From assembly GCF_025574485.1 (NCBI RefSeq), contig NZ_JAOBPO010000003.1, positions 1 through 39,767 on the forward strand: a stretch of DNA of 39,767 nt, in the 5' to 3' direction. Both the position numbers and the translations under genes were made by a program. Each line of letters begins with the position of its first letter. Position 1 is the first letter of the stretch. Of the stretch, positions 33,776 through 39,767 are shown piece by piece. The stretch comes from Kordiimonas aquimaris (GTDB lineage: Bacteria > Pseudomonadota > Alphaproteobacteria > Sphingomonadales > Kordiimonadaceae). The notes beneath the pieces are model-generated. The model ran no database searches. It was not told where the DNA came from and saw only the letters and a list, made by a program, of their open reading frames with translations.

Positions 33776-34487
33776 GTACCATGCATTTCAGGATGCTTTT
33801 AAGAATGCAGTTTTGACTGGAGAAGTTGAAACAGCCTTTTCTGCTAGTTTGCTTGAGACTAGCGGTGTTCCTGTAGAACAGCGTTTGCAAATACATTTTA
33901 ATAATTTTCGTGAAACACTCTCGAATAGCTTGTCAGGTATATTTCCTGCACTAGTAGCATTCGTTGGGGATGCTTTTGTTAAGGGAGCTTTGAAAGAGTT
34001 CTGTGCCGCATATCCACCCGAAGAGGCTTCATTGTCTGGTTACGGTGAGCGGTTTTCGCAATTCTTATCAGATCATCAGGTTAGCGAACAACTACCGTAT
34101 ATAGCTGATATAGTTCGATTGGAATGGGCGCTGCATTCATTGCAACAGATCAATGAACTTGTATATGAAATTGGTGACGAGCGCGATAGATACGTTGTTA
34201 GTAACAATGTGCAATTTGTCAAAAGTACATTTCCGCTTATGAGTTTATGGTCGGTTGCGACTAGACAACTACCTCCTGAAGCTGTGCACCTGGAACAAGG
34301 CGGACAAACGGTTGTAGCATTATTACGTGACGGTGAGATTGCATTGATTGGCCTTGATAAGGCAGAGGCAGTATTACTTGAGCAAGTTGAAGACCTGGGG
34401 GTCATTAATACGGAATCATTAAATACTGAAGATAAAGATATTTTATTGATGCTGCAGCAAAAGAAAATTCTGGTGAAACAGTTATAG
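33762..34487 (+). CDS. DUF2063 partner protein of MNIO enzyme (BufC-like)
   Basis: DUF2063 proteins pair with MNIO enzymes and are thought to present the precursor peptide. The 241 residues contain the N-terminal helical domain, with AFQDAFKNAVLTG, QRLQIHFNNFRETLSNSLSGIFPALVAFVGDAFVKGALKEFCAAYPP and YGERFSQFLSDH, and a C-terminal region with PYIADIVRLEWAL that resembles a winged-helix/RRE-type module. GAGG lies 10 bases before the ATG, inside the MNIO gene; the 14-base overlap implies coupling. It has no membrane segment. Confidence 0.9.
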   Translation: MERHEYHAFQDAFKNAVLTGEVETAFSASLLETSGVPVEQRLQIHFNNFRETLSNSLSGIFPALVAFVGDAFVKGALKEFCAAYPPEEASLSGYGERFSQFLSDHQVSEQLPYIADIVRLEWALHSLQQINELVYEIGDERDRYVVSNNVQFVKSTFPLMSLWSVATRQLPPEAVHLEQGGQTVVALLRDGEIALIGLDKAEAVLLEQVEDLGVINTESLNTEDKDILLMLQQKKILVKQL

Positions 34488-34528
34488 AGTTTTGAATTTA
34501 CTGTTTCTCCATAAATAGAGGAATTACA

Positions 34529-35197
34529 ATGAGTATTGTGAACACAGTCAAAGGCGTTTTTGAACGACTTGAAAATACTTTAAGCGTTAAGGACGCTGTT
34601 TCATTATTTTTACGTATGTGGATTGCAAAGATATTTTACCAATCTGGTAGAACAAAAGCTTCTGCGGTTGATAATGATCCATTGATCGAACTTGATGATG
34701 CTTTGGAAACTTTAAAAGAAATTTCCCCGGATGATGCAACATTTCAGGTTTTTAAAAACGTAGTGGTTTCGGATGAAGGCTATTACATCTCTGAACTTAC
34801 AGAATTTGCTGACACTTTATTGCCAGACTCAGGAATGACGCAAAAAATTGAGCAAGCATTTGCCCCAGGTTTTGGTGCTGATATTTCTGCGTTTTTGTCA
34901 CCTAGCGAGAATGCAGCATTGCTTTTTGAAGACGAATATCAGGTACCTTTGCTTGATCCAGAACTTGCCGCTCAATTGGCATTGTACGGCGAAACATTCT
35001 TGCCGATTATGCTTATGCTTGGTTTAGGTGCACGTTTTGGAGCATTTGGATTGCTGATTATGACGGCTGTTATTCAAATTGTTTACCCTGGCTCTTTTGC
35101 CGATCACATTGTTTGGGCTGCCGCATTAATTGGTGTTCTATATTTGGGTGCTGGCAAAGTATCATTAGATAATTTGCTTTTTCAGCGTAGCAAATAA
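34529..35197 (+). CDS. DoxX-family membrane protein with long insertion
   Basis: DoxX proteins are small four-helix membrane proteins, often last in bufferin operons; their redox or transport role there is not settled. The C-terminal half matches well: YQVPLLDPELAAQLALYGETFLPIMLMLGLGARFGAFGLLIMTAVIQIVYPGSFADHIVWAAALIGVLYLGAGKVSLDN. The first helix lies near residues 23-40 (VSLFLRMWIAKIFYQSGRTK). Between helix 1 and the YQVPLL motif lies a soluble, acidic insertion of about 70 residues (45-115), which makes the protein 222 residues rather than the usual ~140-160. Confidence 0.88.
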   Translation: MSIVNTVKGVFERLENTLSVKDAVSLFLRMWIAKIFYQSGRTKASAVDNDPLIELDDALETLKEISPDDATFQVFKNVVVSDEGYYISELTEFADTLLPDSGMTQKIEQAFAPGFGADISAFLSPSENAALLFEDEYQVPLLDPELAAQLALYGETFLPIMLMLGLGARFGAFGLLIMTAVIQIVYPGSFADHIVWAAALIGVLYLGAGKVSLDNLLFQRSK

Positions 35198-35230
35198 GAT
35201 AAAAGTTATGACTTATCTTTGAAAGTTTTA

Positions 35231-35265
35231 GCCGGGTTCATTTGAGCTCGGCTTTTTCTTTTATT
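35231..35265 (+). terminator. rho-independent terminator of bufferin operon
   Basis: GCCGGGTTC and GAGCTCGGC pair over 9 positions (two G-U) around the loop ATTT, directly followed by TTTTTCTTTTATTT. It lies 34 bases after the DoxX stop codon. Confidence 0.88.
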
Positions 35266-35326
35266 TATATAAAAATCTGCTAATAAATATCATCAAATTG
35301 GTTTTTAATACCATTAAGGATAGGCT

Positions 35327-35818
35327 ATGGATGACATTGATCGTAAAATTCTTAATTTGCTGCAAAAAGATGCTACTTTAAGCACAGCTGAAATTGCTGA
35401 AATCGTTGGCTTATCGACGACACCTTGCTGGCGACGAATCCAGATTTTAGAGCAGGAAGGCTATATCACGCGGCGAGTTGCACTTGTCGATCGCAATAAA
35501 ATTAATGTGCCACTTGATGTCTTTGTTGCGATCCGCACCAATGAACATAGCTTTGAATGGCTGGATGAATTTGCACGCATTGTTTGTGAATTCCCTGAGG
35601 TTGTAGAGTTATACCGTATGAGCGGCGAGATTGATTATTTAATGCGCGTAGTTGTTCCAGATATGGCAGCTTATGATACCTTTTATAAAAAGCTTATCAA
35701 GAAAGTGCAGTTAACTGATGTCAGTTCTTCTTTTGCTATGGAACGCATAAAATATACAACGGCTTTGCCGCTTGATTACGCAATAGATGAAGGACGGCAG
35801 CGTCGCAAAAGGAATTAG
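35327..35818 (+). CDS. Lrp/AsnC-family transcriptional regulator
   Basis: The 163-residue protein has an N-terminal winged helix-turn-helix (MDDIDRKILNLLQKDATLSTAEIAEIVGLSTTPCWRRIQILEQEGYI) and a C-terminal RAM/ligand-binding domain (VFVAIRTNEHSFEWLDEFARIVCEFPEVVELYRMSGEIDYLMRVVVPDM). Lrp/AsnC proteins sense amino acids. AGGATAGG precedes the ATG. It is followed after three bases by the aminopeptidase gene, whose product releases amino acids, so regulation of peptide use is a reasonable inference. Confidence 0.92.
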   Translation: MDDIDRKILNLLQKDATLSTAEIAEIVGLSTTPCWRRIQILEQEGYITRRVALVDRNKINVPLDVFVAIRTNEHSFEWLDEFARIVCEFPEVVELYRMSGEIDYLMRVVVPDMAAYDTFYKKLIKKVQLTDVSSSFAMERIKYTTALPLDYAIDEGRQRRKRN

Positions 35819-35821
35819 TTC

Positions 35822-38473
35822 ATGGATGCATCATCAATGATGGCTTCTCCGAAACAAGAAATTAAGCTGGCGGATTATCAACCGCCGGCTTTCTTTATTG
35901 ATAATATAACGCTGACTTTTAAAATCTATGGTGACTATGTAGATGTTCACGCAAAGTCTTTTATTAAACGAAATGGTAATAACACTAATGCGTTAGCACT
36001 TGATGGTAGTCCATATATGGAGCTACTCAACCTTTCCATTGACGGTGAGGCAGTAGATAAAGCTTTATATACTCTGGGTGGCGCTAATTTAACCATTAAT
36101 GACGTGCCTGACGAATTTATCATTGATATTACTACCCGTTTGAAGCCTGCAGAGAATAGCCGACTAGAAGGACTATATGCATCAGGTGGTAACTTGTGCA
36201 CACAATGTGAAGCCGAAGGTTTTCGCCATATTACCTATTATATTGATCGGCCTGATGTGTTGGCTGTTTACTCGGTTAGAATTGAAGCTGATAAAGATGA
36301 GTATCCGGTTTTGTTGTCTAATGGTGATAACACTGAAAATGGCATACTTGATAATAATCGCCACTATGCGTGCTGGAATGACCCTTATCCAAAGCCATCG
36401 TATCTATTTGCACTAGTCGCTGGAAAGCTATCGGCTTACAGCGATAGGTACGTTACCAAAAGTGGCAGAGAAGTGGCTCTTAATATTTATGTTCGTGAGC
36501 CGGATTTAGATAAATGTGACTATGCAATGCAGTCCCTCAAACGCTCGATGAAGTGGGACGAGGACGAATATGGACTGGAATATGACCTCGGCACATATAA
36601 CATTGTTGCTGTTTCAGATTTTAATATGGGAGCAATGGAAAACAAGGGACTCAACGTATTCAATACAAAGTATGTCCTAGCTAATCAGCAAACTGCAACA
36701 GACACCGACTTTGATAATGTTGAGGGCGTTATTGGCCATGAATATTTCCATAATTGGACAGGTAATCGCGTAACGTGCCGTGATTGGTTTCAGTTGAGCC
36801 TGAAAGAGGGGCTTACCGTTTTCAGAGATCAGGAATTCTCTAGCGATATGACATCACGTGCCGTTAAGCGTATTGCAGATGTTCGCGTATTGAGAATGAT
36901 ACAATTTCCAGAAGATGCAGGCCCATTAGCACACCCAATTCGTCCTGAAAGTTATGTGGAAATAAATAACTTTTATACCGCAACCGTTTACAATAAAGGC
37001 GCTGAAGTTATTCGAATGATACAGGCGCTACTTGGGAAAAAGGCTTTTAATACGGCTGTTAGGCAATATTTAACCGAGTTTGATGGACAAGCAGCCACAT
37101 GCGCTGATTTTGTTGATGTTATGGAAAGGGTTGGTCAAAAAGACCTAACGCAATTTCGCCGTTGGTATAGTCAGGCAGGAACTCCATCAATTGATGTATC
37201 TCGGAAGCGCGATGGTAATGATGTTATATTGAAAGTGTCACAGTCTTGTATGGCAACACCTGGTCAATCATCAAAAGCACCGTTTCATATTCCTTTTATG
37301 GTTGGTTGGATTGACAAAGCGGGTGAGGCAATTTTTCCTGATGTAAGTGAAAAAGTGAATTGGACTGAAAATGGATGCTTGTTAGATGTAACAGCGCAGG
37401 AACAGGAATTTAAGTTTTATAATGTACCAGAAGACTGTGTACCTAGCCTGCATCGGGGTTTTTCGGCTCCAGTCACCCTTACTTCGGATATTAGTGATGA
37501 AGAAAAAGCATTTCTAGTGTCGCATGACAGTGATGCATATGCGCGCTGGCAAGCTATTCAGGAATTAGCATCGTCATATATTCTGAATATTGTTGAAGGT
37601 GAAATGTCAATTGTTGATGAACAATACCAGCTTATTGCAAGTGCATTTTCGACAATTCTTCAGCAAGAGAATATCGATTTGTCTTTTATGGCTGAGCTTT
37701 TAACACTGCCAACGGAGGTTTATCTTGGCCAGCTACAGGATACGTTACAGCCTGATGCCATATACGATGCAAGAGAAAGTTTGCTAGGTAAACTAGCTAA
37801 CGATAATGAGCAATCGATAAACAATTTATTTGCTATGTTTAAGAGCCAAACGGCTGGTCAAACACAAAGTGCAAAAGGCGCGCGCCGCCTTTGTAGTGTT
37901 TTACTTTCCTATATGATTAGGGGCAAATCAGAAGCCAGAGATAGCGCAAAAGAGGAAATTCTCAGCCAATTTTACAAAGCAAGTACAATGACTGAGCAAC
38001 TAAGCGCGCTAATGCTGATTAGTGATAGTGATTATGTAGAGCGTGAGGACGTTCTGAAGCATTTTTACGAGCAATGGCAGACTGATGATTTGGTTATCGA
38101 TAAATGGTTTGCTGTTCAAGCGCAAAGTAAGCGGCTTGACACTTTGGATACGGTTAAACATTTAATGTGTCATGAGGCTTTCAGTTATCAAAACCCTAAT
38201 AGAATTAGATCGTTGGTATCTAGTTTTACTATGATGAATCAAGTTCGATTTCATTCTGCCGATGGAGCAGGGTATAGCATGCTCTCAAATGTTATTAAAA
38301 AACTTGATAAAATTAACCCACAAACAGCAGCGCGAATGGTTGCTCCATTATGTCGCTGGCAGCGATTAGACAGCATACGGCAAACACTAATGATTGATAG
38401 TTTAAAAGAGCTACTTAATGTTGAAAATTTAAGTGATGATGTAAGGGAATTGGTTCAGAAATCTTTGCAATAA
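35822..38473 (+). CDS. pepN: aminopeptidase N (M1 family metallopeptidase)
   Basis: PepN is a cytoplasmic zinc aminopeptidase that removes N-terminal residues from peptides. The 883-residue protein has the exopeptidase motif GAMEN (270-274), the zinc site HEYFH (306-310) with the third ligand E329 in SLKEGLT, and the YNKGAEVIRM region containing the catalytic Tyr. The full bacterial PepN layout is present: N-terminal beta saddle, catalytic domain, Ig-like domain and a long C-terminal helical domain. The length is typical. AAGGAA inside the 3' end of the upstream regulator gene serves as the ribosome site, so the two are probably co-transcribed. Confidence 0.96.
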   Translation: MDASSMMASPKQEIKLADYQPPAFFIDNITLTFKIYGDYVDVHAKSFIKRNGNNTNALALDGSPYMELLNLSIDGEAVDKALYTLGGANLTINDVPDEFIIDITTRLKPAENSRLEGLYASGGNLCTQCEAEGFRHITYYIDRPDVLAVYSVRIEADKDEYPVLLSNGDNTENGILDNNRHYACWNDPYPKPSYLFALVAGKLSAYSDRYVTKSGREVALNIYVREPDLDKCDYAMQSLKRSMKWDEDEYGLEYDLGTYNIVAVSDFNMGAMENKGLNVFNTKYVLANQQTATDTDFDNVEGVIGHEYFHNWTGNRVTCRDWFQLSLKEGLTVFRDQEFSSDMTSRAVKRIADVRVLRMIQFPEDAGPLAHPIRPESYVEINNFYTATVYNKGAEVIRMIQALLGKKAFNTAVRQYLTEFDGQAATCADFVDVMERVGQKDLTQFRRWYSQAGTPSIDVSRKRDGNDVILKVSQSCMATPGQSSKAPFHIPFMVGWIDKAGEAIFPDVSEKVNWTENGCLLDVTAQEQEFKFYNVPEDCVPSLHRGFSAPVTLTSDISDEEKAFLVSHDSDAYARWQAIQELASSYILNIVEGEMSIVDEQYQLIASAFSTILQQENIDLSFMAELLTLPTEVYLGQLQDTLQPDAIYDARESLLGKLANDNEQSINNLFAMFKSQTAGQTQSAKGARRLCSVLLSYMIRGKSEARDSAKEEILSQFYKASTMTEQLSALMLISDSDYVEREDVLKHFYEQWQTDDLVIDKWFAVQAQSKRLDTLDTVKHLMCHEAFSYQNPNRIRSLVSSFTMMNQVRFHSADGAGYSMLSNVIKKLDKINPQTAARMVAPLCRWQRLDSIRQTLMIDSLKELLNVENLSDDVRELVQKSLQ

Positions 38474-38603
38474 TAGGGTTTAGTTTAGAAGTTAAACTAC
38501 TAAATGATCATTTATGTTAAATTTCTACCTGCGAGAAAAATACAACTGTAGCGGAAATAAAAAAATTCTGCTAAAGTAGGTTTTGCTCGAGGGGGTAATG
38601 CTC

Positions 38604-38633
38604 TTCTCTTTGATATTATCTATGCAAAGAGAA
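38604..38633. repeat. 9-bp inverted repeat upstream of XRE regulator gene
   Basis: TTCTCTTTG (38604-38612) and CAAAGAGAA (38625-38633) are perfect inverted copies around 12 bases. The element lies about 80 bases before the helix-turn-helix gene and may be an operator or a leader hairpin. The rest of the 240-bp gap after pepN holds an AT-rich stem, TAGTTTA/TAAACTA (38481-38499), without a clear T-tract. Confidence 0.35.
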
Positions 38634-38713
38634 TGTAGTAGAATTGTAACAGATATTATTCTGGATGTTTTACTGCAGTTTTTAGGGGGCGTTTAAGACC
38701 GAAGAGGAATAAA

Positions 38714-39115
38714 ATGATAGATGGTCCAGATCCAATAGACATTCATGTTGGTCAACGCGTGCGAGCGCGGCGAAAAATGCTTGGTTTGTCCCAGACGCAA
38801 CTAGGACAAGAATTAGGCGTGACTTTCCAACAAGTACAAAAGTATGAACGAGGAACAAATAGAATTGGCTCAAGCCGATTGTTTCGAATGTCTTCAACGC
38901 TTGATGTACCGGTTGCTTACTTTTTTGAAGGTGCTGAAACCAAATTACCAGGTTATGACTCCATAGAAGATATTGTGGGGGACGGTGTTTTTGATCGCGA
39001 AGAAACACAAGAATTGGTTGATGCTTATTATCGTATTGCCGATCCGCGTATTCGTAAAAAGGTGCTAGGTTTAGCGCGTTTGCTTTCATCAGGTGTTGAT
39101 GAATACGGAATGTAA
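38714..39115 (+). CDS. XRE-family helix-turn-helix regulator
   Basis: The 133-residue protein has a Cro/C1-type HTH at about residues 12-67: VGQRVRARRKMLGLSQTQLGQELGVTFQQVQKYERGTNRIGSSRLFRMSSTLDVPVAYFFEG. A conserved C-terminal helical tail follows (ETQELVDAYYRIADPRIRKKVLGLARLLSS). This two-part form is very common in alphaproteobacteria and is often close to cell-cycle or stress loci. GAGGAA precedes the ATG. Targets cannot be deduced. Confidence 0.93.
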   Translation: MIDGPDPIDIHVGQRVRARRKMLGLSQTQLGQELGVTFQQVQKYERGTNRIGSSRLFRMSSTLDVPVAYFFEGAETKLPGYDSIEDIVGDGVFDREETQELVDAYYRIADPRIRKKVLGLARLLSSGVDEYGM

Positions 39116-39138
39116 TTAAAACCATTTTGTTAGATACT

Positions 39139-39176
39139 AAAAAGGCACTCAAATTGAGTGCCTTTTATTTTTTTGC
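39139..39176. terminator. bidirectional terminator between convergent genes
   Basis: AAAAAGGCACTC and GAGTGCCTTTT flank the loop AAATT, with T-rich sequence after the stem on both strands (TTTTATTTTTTT on plus, TTTTTAG on minus). It serves the XRE gene and the minus-strand PEP-CTERM gene, which converge here. Confidence 0.88.
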
Positions 39177-39196
39177 ATGCTTTAAAGAGTATAGCC

Positions 39197-39767
39197 CTAT
39201 TTAGAGTTAAGTGCCTTTTTGCGCCGGCGTTGACGTGCTGCAACGAATGCCAAGCCTGGAGCCAGTAAGAACAAACTAGATGGTTCAGGTACTGTCGCAA
39301 TCAGTCGGATAAGCGCTGTATCAGAACTCGTCAGGTTAATATCGCCTGGCAAGAACAGGCTACCGCCAGTGACAAAGTCAAAGAAGCGATCATCTCCGAT
39401 GCTGCCATCATAACGGACTTCCAAGGTAACATTGTAGCCACCTGTTGTTCCAAAAGGTGTACCGTTACCAGTGTTGACGAGTAATGTTTCACCAGTGCCT
39501 ATGATGTCGCCATCAAAAATCCAAACAAGCTCAAAAGCTGAAGTATCCACCAGGTTACAAAATGCTTCGGTTTCAAAAGATGAACCACATCCATCTAGTG
39601 TGAAAGATTCGCCCAAAGGTAGCACATCATATATCCCGGCTTCTGCAGCGAGAACCGGTTGAGGTTCAGGTGCTGGATCAGGCGCAGGCGCAGGCGCTGG
39701 ATCGGGAGCAGGTGCTGGATCAGGATCGGGAGCAGGTGCTGGATCAGGATCGGGAGCAGGTGCTGGA
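39197..39767 (-). CDS. PEP-CTERM sorting domain protein (N terminus beyond window)
   Basis: The minus-strand frame is open from 39197 to the window end, so the N terminus is missing; a GTG at 39625 is only an internal codon. About 190 residues are visible. The upstream part is a repeated Pro-Ala-Pro-Asp linker, followed by a beta-rich domain with two Cys (LDGCGSS, EAFCNLV). It ends in VPEPSSLFLLAPGLAFVAARQRRRKK, the PEP-CTERM signal: a VPEP motif, a hydrophobic segment and a basic cluster. Such proteins are processed by an exosortase/EpsH enzyme, usually in strains that make exopolysaccharide. No exosortase gene is in the window. Confidence 0.85.
   Translation of the reverse strand, partial: PAPAPDPDPAPAPDPDPAPAPDPAPAPAPDPAPEPQPVLAAEAGIYDVLPLGESFTLDGCGSSFETEAFCNLVDTSAFELVWIFDGDIIGTGETLLVNTGNGTPFGTTGGYNVTLEVRYDGSIGDDRFFDFVTGGSLFLPGDINLTSSDTALIRLIATVPEPSSLFLLAPGLAFVAARQRRRKKALNSK
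39663..39767 (-). repeat. tandem repeat encoding Pro/Ala/Asp linker
   Basis: A 24-bp unit, GGAGCAGGTGCTGGATCAGGATCG on the plus strand in slightly varied form, repeats to the window end. On the minus strand it encodes a (PAPAPDPD)-type linker inside the PEP-CTERM protein. The repeat continues beyond the window. Confidence 0.85.

Noticed and set aside
38682-39152. 156-residue minus-strand open frame over the XRE regulator
   Set aside because: It is antisense to a well-matched regulator with its own ribosome site, and crosses the terminator hairpin.
39663-39767. Regular repeats at the window end as a CRISPR array
   Set aside because: The 24-bp units are contiguous without spacers, and they keep a Pro/Ala/Asp reading frame on the minus strand. 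They are a coding repeat.
1-39767. tRNA or rRNA genes, insertion sequences, phage or integrase genes
   Set aside because: None was recognised on either strand; gene order is compact and consistent with chromosomal core and flagellar loci.

Overview
The window comes from a motile alphaproteobacterium with fairly low GC, probably marine; a Kordiimonadales-like lineage is possible but not provable from sequence alone. The support is the FlbT/FlaF/FliX/FlbY-type flagellar regulators (an alphaproteobacterial set), short ~275-residue flagellins, a DksA that has lost most zinc-ligand cysteines, CheZ/MotE/DUF6468-like genes next to fliM, a FlmG-like flagellin glycosyltransferase, and a CtrA-type half-site before fliL.

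Layout. (1) 1-2044, minus strand: a flagellin cut by the window edge, then flaF and flbT. (2) 2284-15395, plus strand: a ten-gene, tightly packed locus: TPR-glycosyltransferase (FlmG-like), NeuB/PseI, a PseF-like + PseG-like fusion, two methyltransferases, an ATP-grasp ligase, a Gfo/Idh/MocA oxidoreductase, a GH57-like protein, PseB and PseC. It reads as a pseudaminic-acid-type flagellin glycosylation operon with unusual tailoring genes and no visible PseH acetyltransferase. (3) 15515-18875, minus: a second flagellin, a small unknown gene, an FlbY/FlgN-like gene, flgJ and flgI; fliX is divergent. (4) 19682-23639: dksA (plus) converges on the minus-strand operon flgF-flgG-flgA-flgH. (5) 24029-32251, plus: fliL, fliM, a DUF6468-like gene, motE, cheZ, two tandem MotB-like proteins and a 1068-residue TPR protein, i.e. 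a switch/motor operon. (6) 32587-35197, plus: a bufferin-type metallophore operon (DUF2282 precursor, MNIO/DUF692 enzyme, DUF2063 partner, DoxX). (7) 35327-38473: an Lrp/AsnC regulator and aminopeptidase N. (8) 38714-39115: an XRE-family regulator. (9) 39197-39767, minus: a PEP-CTERM protein with a Pro/Ala/Asp repeat, cut by the window edge.

Regulation. Five sequences with the exact sigma-54 geometry (GG-N10-GC) precede both flagellins, flgI, flgF and, notably, the glycosylation operon. This suggests that flagellin and the machinery that decorates it are made under the same late-flagellar control. A recurring GGCAAAT-type motif, including an almost perfect 17-bp tandem repeat before flagellin 1, lies at enhancer distance from four of these promoters and may be the activator (FlbD-like) site. 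Both flagellin leaders can form hairpins and flbT, a known flagellin-mRNA regulator, is next door. The fliL operon instead has a CtrA-like site, as expected for an earlier class of flagellar genes.
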